A DNA stretch of 64,000 nt. It comes from Caulobacter vibrioides (GTDB lineage: Bacteria; Pseudomonadota; Alphaproteobacteria; Caulobacterales; Caulobacteraceae). Shown one piece after another: positions 38,536 to 48,147 of the stretch. How positions within the stretch are numbered: the stretch's first letter is position 1; each line of letters begins with the position of its first letter. The position numbers and the translations under genes are program-made. The notes below the pieces were generated by a model. The model did not search any database. It was not told where the DNA came from and saw only the letters and a program-made list of their open reading frames with translations. The stretch covers positions 1,922,001 through 1,986,000 of the forward strand of contig NZ_CP023315.3 of NCBI RefSeq assembly GCF_002310375.3, read 5' to 3'.

Positions 38536-39537
38536 ATGAGCCGCCGCATCGTTCTGGTCACCGGCGGCGCCGGCTTCATCGGTTCGAACATCGTCGCGCG
38601 GCTCTGCGAAGATCCGGCGCTGGATGTCGTGGTCTGCGATCGCCTGCGCGATGCGGCCAGCGGCAAGTGGCGCAACATCGCCAAGCACCCGGTCGCCGAT
38701 TTCGTTGCGCCCGAGCAGCTGTTCGACTGGCTCGCTAAGCGCGGCGCCGAGGTCGAGCTCGTGATCCACATGGGCGCTGTCTCGTCGACCACGGAGGTCG
38801 ACGCGGACAAGATCGTGCAGTCCAACTTCGTCCTGTCACGGGACCTGTGGGACTGGTGCGCCCAGCACGGCAAGCGGCTGATATACGCCTCCTCGGCGGC
38901 CACCTATGGCGACGGCGCGCTGGGTTTCGACGGCGAGGACGATCTGGTCTCTCTAAAGGCCCTGCGTCCGCTGAACGCCTATGGCTGGTCCAAGGCTCTG
39001 TTCGACATCTACGCCGTGCGCGAGGCCCAGCGTGGCCGCGCGCCGGCCCAGTGGGCGGGGCTCAAGTTCTTCAACGTCTATGGCCCCAACGAGGACCATA
39101 AGGCCGGCATGAAGTCGGTGGTGGCCCAGATCTGGCCGCGCATCGCGGCTGGCGAGGGCGTGAAGCTCTTCAAGTCGCATCACCCGGACTACGAGGACGG
39201 CGGTCAGCTGCGCGACTTCGTCTATGTCCGCGACGTGGTCGACGTCATCGGCTGGCTGGCTGGGAGCCCCGCCGTGAACGGCGTCTTCAACCTCGGCTCG
39301 GGCCAGGCGCGCTCGTTCCGGGATCTGGCCGTCGCCACCTTCGAGGCCGCGGGCCGCAAGCCCGACATCACCTATATCGACATGCCTGAGGTGCTGCGCG
39401 GCAAATACCAGTACTACACCCAGGCCGATATGAGCCGCCTGCGCGCCGCCGGCTACGACGCGCCGATGACCGCGCTGGAAGACGGCGTGGCCGACTATGT
39501 GGCCGGCTATCTGAACACCGACGACCCCTACCGGTGA
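38536..39537 (+). CDS. hldD: ADP-L-glycero-D-manno-heptose 6-epimerase
   Basis: A 333-residue short-chain dehydrogenase-fold epimerase supplying heptose for LPS core. The NAD(P) motif VTGGAGFIGSN is N-terminal, SSAATYGDG gives the catalytic Ser, and YGWSK the Tyr/Lys pair. FFNVYGPNEDHKAGMKS and GGQLRDFVYVRDVVDV are HldD-type. The ATG is two bases from the kdsA stop, so the two LPS genes form an operon. Confidence 0.93.
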   Translation: MSRRIVLVTGGAGFIGSNIVARLCEDPALDVVVCDRLRDAASGKWRNIAKHPVADFVAPEQLFDWLAKRGAEVELVIHMGAVSSTTEVDADKIVQSNFVLSRDLWDWCAQHGKRLIYASSAATYGDGALGFDGEDDLVSLKALRPLNAYGWSKALFDIYAVREAQRGRAPAQWAGLKFFNVYGPNEDHKAGMKSVVAQIWPRIAAGEGVKLFKSHHPDYEDGGQLRDFVYVRDVVDVIGWLAGSPAVNGVFNLGSGQARSFRDLAVATFEAAGRKPDITYIDMPEVLRGKYQYYTQADMSRLRAAGYDAPMTALEDGVADYVAGYLNTDDPYR

Positions 39538-39637
39538 GCGTGGTCCGCTAACGTCGGGGCACGGTTGCCGTCCATTTCCGCGAGCGTAAGCTGAACGCCG
39601 ATAAGTCGGGTTCAGCCCGGCAGGCAGGGAGCGAGAA

Positions 39638-41119
39638 ATGGTCGGCATCGCCGCCTGGGGCGCCTATGCGCCGCGATTGCGTTTGAGCCGGAAGGCCGTG
39701 ACCGAGGCCAACGCCTGGGTCGCACCCAACCTCAAGGCCAAGGGCAAGGGCGAGCGGTCCATGGCCAATTGGGACGAGGACGCCCTGACCATGGCGGTCG
39801 AGGCGGCGCGCGACGCGCTTGGGTCCGATGACGATCGCTCGCACATCGACAGCCTCTATTTCGCCTCGACGACCGCGCCGTTCGCTGACCGCCTGAACGC
39901 AGGCGTCGTGTCGGCCGCGCTCACCCTGGAAAAGTCGATCACCGCCAGCGACGTGACGGGCTCGCAGCGTTGCGGGCTGACGGCGCTGGGGCAGGCGCTC
40001 GCAGCCGGCGGAACCGCGTTGGTCGCGGTGGGCGAGCACCGCAAGGCGCGCGCCGTGTCGGCCCAGGAGCTGGACTTCGGCGACGGCGCGGCCGCCTTCG
40101 TGATCTCCGACGGTCCCGGCGCAGCCGAGTTCCTGGGGCGCGGCAGCGTCACCGACGACTTCGTCGACCACTTCCGGGGCGATGACGGCGGCTTCGACTA
40201 CTACTGGGAAGAGCGGTGGATCCGTGACGAGGGGATCGTCAAGCTGGTTCCGCCGGCGGTCCGCAAGGCGCTGGAGGTTTCGGGGCTAAGCGCCTCGGAT
40301 ATCGATCATTTCTGCTTCCCGTCTACGTTCGCGGGCATGGCCGCCACCGTGGCCAAGTCGGTCGGGATCAAGCCTGAGGCGGTTCGCGACAACCTCGCCG
40401 CCGTCATGGGCGAGGCCGGCTGCGCGCATGGCCCGATCATGCTGGCCCATGCGTTGGAGCAGGCCAAGGCCGGCGAGGTCATCCTGGTCGCCCAATTCGG
40501 CCAAGGCGCCGAGGCCCTGGTGTTCCGGGCCACCGGCGAGGGAACGCGCCCGGCGCGCGGCGTGACGGGGTCTTTGGCTGATCGAGAAGTCGAGACCAAC
40601 TATCTGAAATTCCTTACTTTCAACGGCCTTGTTGACTGGGAGAAGGGGATGCGGGCCGAGAAGGACAACAAGACGGCCCTGACCACCCTCTATCGCAACA
40701 AGGACATGATCCTGGGCCTGGTGGGCGGCCGTTGTCGCGAGACCGGCGTCATCCAGTTCCCGCGCACCCGCATCTCGGTGGCGCCGAACAATCCCGCCGT
40801 CGACACCCAGGAGCCGTACAAGTTCGCCGAGCGACGCGCGAGCATTCTCAGCTACTCTGCGGATTATCTTACGTTTTCGATGGCTCCGCCGAACCACTAC
40901 GGCATGGTCGTCTTCGACGGCGGCGGGCGGATCATGATGGACATCACCGACGTGTCGCCGGGCGACGTCGAGACCGGCCTTCCGGTGCGGATGGTGTTCC
41001 GCATCAAGGAAGTCGACGAGAAGCGCGGCTTCGTCCGCTACTTCTGGAAGGCGACGCCCGACCGCGCCGCCATCGCCGCTCAATCTGCTCAATCCACAAA
41101 AATTCAGGCCGCCGAATAG
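39638..41119 (+). CDS. HMG-CoA synthase-like protein with C-terminal OB (DUF35-type) domain
   Basis: A 493-residue protein. The first 340 residues have a thiolase fold of the HMG-CoA synthase type; Cys in TGSQRCGLTALG is the likely nucleophile and HCFCFPSTF-like DIDHFCFPSTF a candidate His region. The last 130 residues (RISVAPNNPAVDTQEPYKFA onward) form an acyl-CoA-associated OB/zinc-finger-like domain, though zinc cysteines are not evident. It is followed 10 bases later by a thiolase. The pair suggests degradation or synthesis of a branched or keto acyl-CoA; the substrate is unknown. Confidence 0.82.
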   Translation: MVGIAAWGAYAPRLRLSRKAVTEANAWVAPNLKAKGKGERSMANWDEDALTMAVEAARDALGSDDDRSHIDSLYFASTTAPFADRLNAGVVSAALTLEKSITASDVTGSQRCGLTALGQALAAGGTALVAVGEHRKARAVSAQELDFGDGAAAFVISDGPGAAEFLGRGSVTDDFVDHFRGDDGGFDYYWEERWIRDEGIVKLVPPAVRKALEVSGLSASDIDHFCFPSTFAGMAATVAKSVGIKPEAVRDNLAAVMGEAGCAHGPIMLAHALEQAKAGEVILVAQFGQGAEALVFRATGEGTRPARGVTGSLADREVETNYLKFLTFNGLVDWEKGMRAEKDNKTALTTLYRNKDMILGLVGGRCRETGVIQFPRTRISVAPNNPAVDTQEPYKFAERRASILSYSADYLTFSMAPPNHYGMVVFDGGGRIMMDITDVSPGDVETGLPVRMVFRIKEVDEKRGFVRYFWKATPDRAAIAAQSAQSTKIQAAE

Positions 41120-41129
41120 GGAGACCGAC

Positions 41130-42332
41130 ATGCCTCAAGGTATTCGCGACAAGGTCGCCATTCTCGGGATGGGCTGTTCCAAGTTCGGCGAGCGCTGGGA
41201 CGCCGGTCCTGACGACCTGATGGTCGAGGCCTATCTGGAGGCCATGCAGGACGCCGGTATCGAGCCGACCCAGCTGGACGCCGCCTGGTTCTCGACCCAC
41301 ATCGACGAGATCGGTTCGGGCAAGGGCGGTACGCCGCTGTCCATCGCCCTGCGTCTGCCCAACATCGCCGTCACCCGCGTCGAGAACTTCTGCGCCTCGG
41401 GTTCGGAAGCCTTCCGTGGCGCGGTCTACGCCGTGGCGGCCGGCGCGGCCGACATCGCCCTGGCGGTCGGGGTCGAGAAGCTGAAGGACACCGGCTATGG
41501 CGGTCTGCCGGTCGCCAACCCCGGCACGCTGAGCCCGCAGGTGATGCCCAATGGCTCGGCCCCCGGCAATTTCGCCCAGCTGGCCAGCGCCTACCGCGCC
41601 AAGCACGGCGTCTCCAAGGAAGACCTCAAGCGGGCCATCGCCCACGTTTCGGTCAAGAGCCACGCCAACGGCGCCAAGAACCCCAAGGCCCACCTGCGCA
41701 AGCCGATCACCGAGGAGCAGGCCCTGAACGCGCCGCTGATCGCCGAGCCCTTGGGCCTGTTCGATTGCTGCGGCGTGTCGGACGGCGCGGCGGCCGCGAT
41801 CGTCACCACGCCGGAGATCGCCCGCGCGCTGGGCAAGCACGACCTGGTCACGGTCAAGGCTCTGCAGCTGTCGGTCTCGAACGGCTACGAGAGCCAGTAC
41901 AACGGCTGGGACGGCAGCCACTTCCACACCGCCCGCATCGCCGCCGGCAAGGCCTATCGCGAGGCCGGCATCGAGCGCCCGCGCGAGCAGATCTCGATGA
42001 TGGAGGTGCACGACTGCTTCTCGGTCACCGAGCTGGTGACGATGGAGGACCTCTTTATCTCGCCCGAGGGCCAGGGCTGGCGCGACGTACTGGACGGCTT
42101 CTACGACGCCGACGGCGGCGTGCCGTGCCAGATCGACGGCGGTCTGAAGTGCTTCGGTCACCCGATCGGCGCGTCGGGCCTGCGGATGCTCTACGAGATG
42201 TATCTGCAGCTGCAAGGTCGCGCCGGCGAGCGACAGTTGACCAACCCGGTTTTCGGCATGACCCATAACCTGGGTGGCGCGCCGGCCAGCAATGTCTGCT
42301 CGGTCGCCATCATCGGCCAGGAAGGGGCTTAA
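41130..42332 (+). CDS. Thiolase-family acetyl-CoA acyltransferase
   Basis: A 400-residue SCP2/thiolase-type enzyme. NFCASGSEAFRGAVYAV contains the nucleophilic Cys, MEVHDCFSVTELV the second-region residues and CFGHPIGASGLRM the GHPxGASG loop. This subgroup often pairs with OB-fold or HMG-CoA synthase-like partners, as here. GGGAG precedes the ATG. It probably performs thiolytic cleavage or condensation of a 3-ketoacyl-CoA. Confidence 0.88.
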   Translation: MPQGIRDKVAILGMGCSKFGERWDAGPDDLMVEAYLEAMQDAGIEPTQLDAAWFSTHIDEIGSGKGGTPLSIALRLPNIAVTRVENFCASGSEAFRGAVYAVAAGAADIALAVGVEKLKDTGYGGLPVANPGTLSPQVMPNGSAPGNFAQLASAYRAKHGVSKEDLKRAIAHVSVKSHANGAKNPKAHLRKPITEEQALNAPLIAEPLGLFDCCGVSDGAAAAIVTTPEIARALGKHDLVTVKALQLSVSNGYESQYNGWDGSHFHTARIAAGKAYREAGIERPREQISMMEVHDCFSVTELVTMEDLFISPEGQGWRDVLDGFYDADGGVPCQIDGGLKCFGHPIGASGLRMLYEMYLQLQGRAGERQLTNPVFGMTHNLGGAPASNVCSVAIIGQEGA

Positions 42333-42363
42333 AGCCGCACAAGGCTTGGTGTAACCCAGGCGC

Positions 42364-43518
42364 ATGGGCGGTTCGTTCACGGGCTTCAAACGCTGGATCT
42401 TCGCAGGGGTGGCGCTGTTCCTGGCGCTGCTTCTCGCGGCGGCCTTCATCTGGCGCTACGACATCCTCAGCAACGCGCTGGACCCCAAGGTCCCGTTCCT
42501 GACCTACAAGCCGCCGCCCGCGCCGGACTACGGCAAGCGGGAGGCCTGGGCGCTATTGCCGGCCCGCGCCGAGGCGCCGGGCGCGGGCGACCCGCCGGTC
42601 GACGTGTTCTTCGTTCATCCCACGACCTTCGACGGTGGGCGTGACTGGAATGGCGGCATAGACCAGCCCAAGGCGCAGCGCTTCCTGGCCAGGGTGGTGC
42701 TTCCCAACTACGCCGGACCGTTCGAGCGCGTCGGGCGGCTGTTCGCCCCGCGCTATCGGCAGGCTAGCCTCTACACCTACCTGACCCTGCGCGATGACGC
42801 CCGCGACGCCCGCCGCTTCGCCTATGGCGACGTGCTTCAGGCCTTCCGGGCCTATGTCGCGCGCTACGGTCAGGACCGCTCCTTTGTGATCGTCGGGGTC
42901 GAGCAGGGCGGCTCGATGGTCGCGCGGTTGCTGCGCGAGGAGATCGCCGGCAAGCCCGAGCTCAAGCGCCGCCTAGTGGCGGCCTATCTGATCGAGACCA
43001 TCGTCCCCGCTGACGAGTACGGCGCGGGCGCGCCCTTGGCCGCGTGTCGGGACCGTGGACGGACCGGCTGCGTCGCCGCCTGGGCCTCGGCCCAGGAAGG
43101 CGACTTCCGCGCGGCGCAGGAGCTGATCGGACGCTCCCTGGTCTGGGACGGGGCGGACCAACTGGTGAACCTCGAGCATCGCCAGCCGCTGTGCTTCAAC
43201 CCTCTGCTGGGCGCTGTTACGACCGAGCGCGCGCCGGCGCGCATGAACCTGGGCGCGGCCAACGCGACGGGCCTCGACTGGGGCGCCCGCCCGGCCTTCC
43301 TGCAGCGTCAGGTCTCGGCGCGGTGCGAGAACGGGCTGCTGCGCACCAGCCGGCCCAAGTCCAACGCGCTCCGTGACACGGGGTCCTGGGCGGACCGGCG
43401 CAAGGTCGACGCGTTCAACCTGTTCTACGCCGACATCGAGGCCGACGCCCTGGCGCGCGCCGAGGCCAGGATCGGTCGGCCCTTAAGCCCGGTCGCCGGC
43501 GTCGAGCAAGGCGGCTAG
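42364..43518 (+). CDS. DUF3089-family alpha/beta-hydrolase-like membrane protein
   Basis: A 384-residue protein with one N-terminal membrane helix (about residues 8-30) and a periplasmic domain. VDVFFVHPTTFDGGRDWNG and RYRQASLYTYL are typical of DUF3089. The nucleophile elbow, usually GxSQG, reads GVEQGG, so the serine is replaced by Glu and classical esterase activity is doubtful. Its last 36 bases overlap the convergent DUF6285 gene. Confidence 0.85.
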   Translation: MGGSFTGFKRWIFAGVALFLALLLAAAFIWRYDILSNALDPKVPFLTYKPPPAPDYGKREAWALLPARAEAPGAGDPPVDVFFVHPTTFDGGRDWNGGIDQPKAQRFLARVVLPNYAGPFERVGRLFAPRYRQASLYTYLTLRDDARDARRFAYGDVLQAFRAYVARYGQDRSFVIVGVEQGGSMVARLLREEIAGKPELKRRLVAAYLIETIVPADEYGAGAPLAACRDRGRTGCVAAWASAQEGDFRAAQELIGRSLVWDGADQLVNLEHRQPLCFNPLLGAVTTERAPARMNLGAANATGLDWGARPAFLQRQVSARCENGLLRTSRPKSNALRDTGSWADRRKVDAFNLFYADIEADALARAEARIGRPLSPVAGVEQGG

Positions 43519-43863
43519 GCCCCCGTACTGCGGCTGGTCGATCGCGATCTGGGCGATCGCCGTCTCCCGAAGATGCGCCAGGACCCGGGCGTCCAGCGGC
43601 GCGAGCCGGCCGGCTTCCAGCGCGTCACAAAGCCGGGCGTTGAGCGTCTCGACGTCGTCAGTTTCGCCCAGCAAACCCACCAGGCGCTCGGTGGCCTCGG
43701 CCTCTAGCCTGGCGCCATGCGCGGCTTCACGCGCCAGGATGGCGCGCGCGTTGTCGGCCACGCGGGAGAGGAAGACGTGGCGAGCGTCGCCGGGCGACGC
43801 CGCTTCGGCGTCGAATGCGGCGACCGCTTGGCCAAGTTCGGCGGCGGTTGGATGGGTGATCAC
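43483..43863 (-). CDS. DUF6285-type small protein
   Basis: A 126-residue helical protein. The GTG at 43863 overlaps the stop of the phosphotransferase gene (GTGA), so a longer frame to 43995 is rejected. LNARLCDALEAGRLAP and LLAHL-type ARVLAHLRETAIAQIAIDQP match the small DUF6285 proteins that usually accompany ACAD10-like phosphotransferases in fatty acid gene clusters. The function is unknown. Confidence 0.75.
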   Translation of the reverse strand: MITHPTAAELGQAVAAFDAEAASPGDARHVFLSRVADNARAILAREAAHGARLEAEATERLVGLLGETDDVETLNARLCDALEAGRLAPLDARVLAHLRETAIAQIAIDQPQYGGLAALLDAGDRA

Positions 43864-44828
43864 GCCGCTTGCTCCATCAAGGTCACGAGATCGATCTCGG
43901 CTTCGCTGGTGCGCCTCCCGATCATCGCGCGCTCGATCGAGCGGTCCGCGCCGGTGGCGAAGCTCTGGTACATCATCAGACACATCACCGCCCATTTCAG
44001 CGAGCCAAGCGCCTGCCAGAACCGGACGCGATCCAGCGCTATGTCGCCGCCATAGCCGGCCAGGAGTTCGTCATAGTCGCCAAAGCCGCCCACCGGCTTG
44101 CGCCATTCGCCGAACCGCCACGAATTGACGCAGATCCAGCCCAGGTCCTCGGCGGGATCGCCCAGATGCGCCAGCTCCCAGTCGAGCACGCCAACCAAGC
44201 CATGGTCCGGATGGATCATCAGGTTGCCGTTTCGGAAGTCGCCATGAACCAGCACCGGACGCTCGGGCGGCGGTGGCGCGGCGGCGCCAAGCCAGCGGAA
44301 GGCCGCCTCCAGGATGGGACGACGCGCGGCCAGCTCGCGATACACCCCCTCGTAGCGCGCCAGCTCGCCACGGGCGTCCGAGGTCGCCAAGGGCGGTAGG
44401 CCGTCTGTCGGCGTCGCGTGGATTTGGGCCAGGACATGGCCGCAGCGGCGCGCCAGACCCGGACGAACCGTGGCGAAGGCGTCATCGCGGACGATGCGGC
44501 GACCCAGGGTTTCGCCCTCGAGCCGGAGCATGACATAGGCCTCGCCGAGATGATCCTCAGGCTCACAGATGTGGGCGACGCCTGGGGTCGGAGCGCCGGA
44601 GGCCGCCGCCGCGCGGATCAGCGCGGCTTCGGACGCCAAGGGCAAGGCCGTCTCGCGGGGCAGGGCGCCGTCCGGCCGGCGACGCAGGATCAAAGGCGTG
44701 CCGTCGCTCAGATCGAAGGCCCAGGTCTCAAGGCTTGCGCCGCCTGACAGCCGTCGCGCGTTACGGGCTCCGGTCGCGGCCGGCGACAGGCGAGGGGCGA
44801 GCAGGTTAAGGGCTGTTACGACGTCCAT
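43860..44828 (-). CDS. Aminoglycoside phosphotransferase/ACAD10-like kinase
   Basis: A 322-residue protein-kinase-like fold enzyme. Catalytic loop LVHGDFRNGNLM (HxDxxxxN) and VLDWELAHLGDPAEDLGW (metal Asp) are intact; YVMLRLEGETLG lies in the N-lobe. This family next to acyl-CoA genes is thought to phosphorylate hydroxyacyl-CoA or related metabolites rather than antibiotics. The ATG at 44828 is used; a longer frame to 44918 would cross the divergent DUF808 promoter. Confidence 0.86.
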   Translation of the reverse strand: MDVVTALNLLAPRLSPAATGARNARRLSGGASLETWAFDLSDGTPLILRRRPDGALPRETALPLASEAALIRAAAASGAPTPGVAHICEPEDHLGEAYVMLRLEGETLGRRIVRDDAFATVRPGLARRCGHVLAQIHATPTDGLPPLATSDARGELARYEGVYRELAARRPILEAAFRWLGAAAPPPPERPVLVHGDFRNGNLMIHPDHGLVGVLDWELAHLGDPAEDLGWICVNSWRFGEWRKPVGGFGDYDELLAGYGGDIALDRVRFWQALGSLKWAVMCLMMYQSFATGADRSIERAMIGRRTSEAEIDLVTLMEQAA

Positions 44829-44939
44829 GGTCGGATGGTTCCTGTCTTCACCCAGCGTCACGCAAGAGCCTGCGCACTTTACGGCGGAGCCGGCGCGCCT
44901 TACCCACGGCTGGCTCACGCGATTGAAACAGGATCTCCC

Positions 44940-45884
44940 ATGCCCTCCGGCCTCGCCGCGCTGCTCGATGACGTCGCGGCTATCACCAAGCTCGCCGCCG
45001 CCTCGATGGACGATGTCGGCGCCGCCGCCGGGAAGGCTGGAACCAAGGCCGTGGGCGTGGTGGTCGATGACGCTGCGGTGACGCCGGGCTACGCCATGGG
45101 CTTCACCCCCGATCGGGAGTTGCCGATCGTCTGGAAGATCGCGGTGGGCTCGCTGCGCAACAAGCTGATCTTCCTGCTGCCAGGGGCTCTGCTGCTATCG
45201 GCCTTCGCGCCCTGGGCGGTGACACCGATCCTGATGGTCGGCGGCGCCTACCTTGCTTTCGAGGCCACTGAGAAGGTGCTGGAGGCGTTCACGCCCCAGG
45301 CCGAGGGCGAAGCGATTGAGGAACTGGCGCTGAGCGGTCCCGAGCTCGAGAAACAGAAGGTCGATGGGGCGATCCGCACCGACCTGATCCTGTCTGGCGA
45401 GATCATGGCGATTGCTCTGGCCGAGGTCGCCCATCTCAGCCTGCCGATGCAGGCTGGGGCGCTGGCCTTGGTCGGCGTGCTGCTGACCGTGGTGGTCTAT
45501 GGCGCGGTGGCGCTGATCGTGAAGATGGACGACATTGGTCTTCACCTGTCCCGCCGTCAGAACAAGGGCGCTCAAGCTTTCGGGCGCGGCCTCGTTAAGG
45601 CCATGCCGGTGACCATGGAGGCCCTGACCGTGATCGGTACGGCGGCCATGCTGTGGGTCGGCGGCGGCATCATCGTGCACGGCCTGGAACACTTCCACCT
45701 GACGCCCATCCCGCACTGGGTGGAGGGCCTTTCGCATTGGGCCGGGCAGGCGCCAGTCGTGGGGGGGCTGACGGGCTGGCTAGCCTTCGCCCTGGGATCC
45801 GCCGTCGTTGGTCTGGCCATCGGCGGCGTGCTGGCGGGCCTGATGCACCTTTGGCATCACCGCAAGGGCGCAGCGGCGCACTGA
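44940..45884 (+). CDS. DUF808-family inner membrane protein
   Basis: A 314-residue membrane protein. SGLAALLDDVAAITKLAAAS followed by VVVDDAAVTPGYA is the conserved N-terminus of DUF808 (YedI) proteins. About five hydrophobic segments follow (about residues 78-95, 165-220 and 255-305). The ATG at 44940 starts with the family-typical MPSGLAALLDD; a longer frame to 44835 is rejected. The role is unknown. It converges on recG with a nine-base gap. Confidence 0.9.
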   Translation: MPSGLAALLDDVAAITKLAAASMDDVGAAAGKAGTKAVGVVVDDAAVTPGYAMGFTPDRELPIVWKIAVGSLRNKLIFLLPGALLLSAFAPWAVTPILMVGGAYLAFEATEKVLEAFTPQAEGEAIEELALSGPELEKQKVDGAIRTDLILSGEIMAIALAEVAHLSLPMQAGALALVGVLLTVVVYGAVALIVKMDDIGLHLSRRQNKGAQAFGRGLVKAMPVTMEALTVIGTAAMLWVGGGIIVHGLEHFHLTPIPHWVEGLSHWAGQAPVVGGLTGWLAFALGSAVVGLAIGGVLAGLMHLWHHRKGAAAH

Positions 45885-45893
45885 CCGCTTCGC

Positions 45894-47990
45894 CTAACCG
45901 GCCTCGTTCAGCGTCGAGGTCGGCTTCCAGTCGAACAGTTCCTGCAGCGCGCGCACGGCTTGACCGCGCGGCGAGGTGAGATCCGGATCGCGGGCCAGAA
46001 TGAGGCGGGCGTCGTCGGCGGCGACAGCGATCAGGTCGCGGTGCGCGACGGGATCGGCCAGGCGATACGCCGGGAAGCCGCTCTGTTTCAGGCCCAGCGG
46101 ATCGCCGCCGCCACGCAGTTCCAGGTCCTTCTCGGCGATCTCGAAGCCGTCGTCGCTGCGCCGCAGGATGTCGAGACGCTGCTGGGCCACCTCTGACAGG
46201 GGCGGGTCATAGAGCAGCACGCAAGAGCTCTCGCGCGTGCCCCGGCCCACCCGCCCGCGCAGTTGGTGCAGCTGCGCCAGACCAAAGCGGTCGGCGTGCT
46301 CGATGACCATGATGCTGGCGTTGGGCACGTTCACGCCGACCTCGACCACCGTGGTGGCGACCAGCACGCTGACCTCGCCGTCGACGAAGCGCTGCATGAC
46401 CGCATCCTTCTCGGCCGGCGGCATCTGTCCGTGGACGAGGCCGACGCCCGGCAGGTGCTGGGCGAGGTCGGCGGCGCGGTCCTCGGCGGCGCGCAGGTCG
46501 ACCTTGTCGGACTCCGACACCAGCGGACAGATCCAGAAGGCCTGGGCGCCGCCGGCGATCGCGCCGCGCAGGCGCTCGACGATCTCAGGGACGCGAGGCG
46601 TGGGCGCGGCGCGGGTGGCCACCGGCGTGCGGCCCGGCGGCTTTTCGTCGATGCGCGAGACGTCTAGATCCCCAAAGACGGTGAGTTCCAGGGTGCGGGG
46701 GATCGGCGTGGCGGACATGGCCAGCAGATGAACGCCCCAATCTTCGCCGGAGGGGCCCTTGTCCTGCAGGCGGCGGCGTTCATTGACGCCAAAGCGGTGT
46801 TGCTCGTCGATGATGGTCAAGGCCAAGGCCTTGAAGGCGACGTCGTCCTGGAAGAGAGCGTGGGTGCCAACGGCGATATGATGCGCGCCCGAAGCGAGGC
46901 CGGCGAGCTTTGCGGCGCGGCCGGCGCCCTTGTCGCGGCCCGTGAGCAAGATCACCGACAGGCCCAAGGCCTCAAGCGGCGCGGCGATGGTCTCGAAATG
47001 CTGGCGGGCCAGGATCTCGGTCGGGGCCATCAGAGCCGACTGCAGGCCAGCGCTGGCCGCGTCCGCCATGGCCAGCATGGCGACCACCGTCTTGCCCGAG
47101 CCCACATCGCCCTGCAGCAGACGGCTCATCCGCTCGCCGGAAGCCAGATCGCCGCGAATCTCGGATAGCGCCCGGATCTGCGCGCCCGTCAGCTTGAAGG
47201 GCAGAGCCTTTTCCGCCGCCTCGGACAACGGACCCGCCGGAATGCGCGGTCCCGGGTGTGAGCGGCGGGCGGCCTTGCGCTGGGCCAGCGCCAGTTGGTG
47301 CGCCAGGAGCTCGTCATAGGCCAGGCGTCGGCGCGGACGCGCCAGAGGCGACAGGTCGGCCTCGCTGGTCGGCGCATGGAGCGCCGCCAGGGCCTGGCGC
47401 CAGCTTGGCAGTTTCTCCCGGTCCAGCCAGGCGGCGTCCTGCCACTCGGCGAGCTTGGGCGCGCGCTCCAGCGACTCCAGCGCGAACTTGCGGAACGTCC
47501 GCGAGGGCAGCCCCTGTGTGGCGGGATAGACGGTCTCGACGAGGGGAATGTCGCCGGCCTTCTCCTCGGCGACGATGTAGTCGGGATGGGCGATCTGTAG
47601 TTCAGAGGCGAAGCCTTCGGGCCGCTCGACCTTGCCGCTGACCGCGCGGCGCGCGCCCTTGGGGTGCTGGCGCTCCAGGTGCGGCCCGTGACCCTTGAAC
47701 CAGACCAGGGTCAGAAACCCCGTGCCGTCCCAGGCTCGGATCTTCCAGGGCTGACCCAGGCGATGTGGCGGCTGATGGCCGTCGATCGTCACCAGGAAGG
47801 TCTGGACCTGGTTCTCGACGGCCTGGTCAACCGTCGTGGTCGTCCGCCGGATCAGGCCTGTAGGGGCGGTGAACAGCACATCGCGTACGATCGGCCCCGC
47901 CAGCCTTTCGACCAGCGGCGCGACGCGTGGGCCCACGCCCTTGAGCGTGGAGACCGACGTGAACAGGGGAAAGAGAATCTCCGGGCGCAT
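45894..47990 (-). CDS. recG: ATP-dependent DNA helicase RecG
   Basis: A 698-residue helicase that remodels stalled forks and branched DNA. An OB-fold wedge domain (about 60-150) is followed by two helicase domains: GDVGSGKTVVA (motif I), TIIDEQHRFGV (DEQH motif II), MSATPIPRT (III), ATTVVEVGVNVPNA (V) and HQLRGRVGRG (VI). The C-terminal LELRGGGDPLGLKQSG is RecG-specific. Length is normal. Confidence 0.97.
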   Translation of the reverse strand: MRPEILFPLFTSVSTLKGVGPRVAPLVERLAGPIVRDVLFTAPTGLIRRTTTTVDQAVENQVQTFLVTIDGHQPPHRLGQPWKIRAWDGTGFLTLVWFKGHGPHLERQHPKGARRAVSGKVERPEGFASELQIAHPDYIVAEEKAGDIPLVETVYPATQGLPSRTFRKFALESLERAPKLAEWQDAAWLDREKLPSWRQALAALHAPTSEADLSPLARPRRRLAYDELLAHQLALAQRKAARRSHPGPRIPAGPLSEAAEKALPFKLTGAQIRALSEIRGDLASGERMSRLLQGDVGSGKTVVAMLAMADAASAGLQSALMAPTEILARQHFETIAAPLEALGLSVILLTGRDKGAGRAAKLAGLASGAHHIAVGTHALFQDDVAFKALALTIIDEQHRFGVNERRRLQDKGPSGEDWGVHLLAMSATPIPRTLELTVFGDLDVSRIDEKPPGRTPVATRAAPTPRVPEIVERLRGAIAGGAQAFWICPLVSESDKVDLRAAEDRAADLAQHLPGVGLVHGQMPPAEKDAVMQRFVDGEVSVLVATTVVEVGVNVPNASIMVIEHADRFGLAQLHQLRGRVGRGTRESSCVLLYDPPLSEVAQQRLDILRRSDDGFEIAEKDLELRGGGDPLGLKQSGFPAYRLADPVAHRDLIAVAADDARLILARDPDLTSPRGQAVRALQELFDWKPTSTLNEAG

Positions 47991-48031
47991 GCCTTGCGAC
48001 CATAGCCGCGCCGGCCGCGGCGCGGCGAGCC

Positions 48032-48083
48032 TAGAGCGCGTTAGGTTTACGTATGAGCGGTCAAACTGCTCGAGCGCGCTCTA
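48032..48083. repeat. Intergenic palindromic element A
   Basis: Outer arms TAGAGCGCG (48032-48040) and CGCGCTCTA (48075-48083) enclose a smaller GAGC/GCTC stem. AT-richer than its surroundings, lying between recG and the gene ending at 48144. It looks like a dispersed Caulobacter-type palindromic repeat. Confidence 0.55.
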
Positions 48084-48094
48084 AGTCTATGAAT

Positions 48095-48147
48095 TAGAGC
48101 CTGTTTATCTAGTTTAGATGATCCCATCTAAACCAGACAGGCTCTAG
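48095..48147. repeat. Intergenic palindromic element B
   Basis: Arms TAGAGCCTGT (48095-48104) and ACAGGCTCTA (48137-48146) plus an inner perfect stem GTTTAGATG/CATCTAAAC around ATCC. It includes the stop codon of the gene at 48144. There is no T tract, so it is not a classical terminator. Confidence 0.6.
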
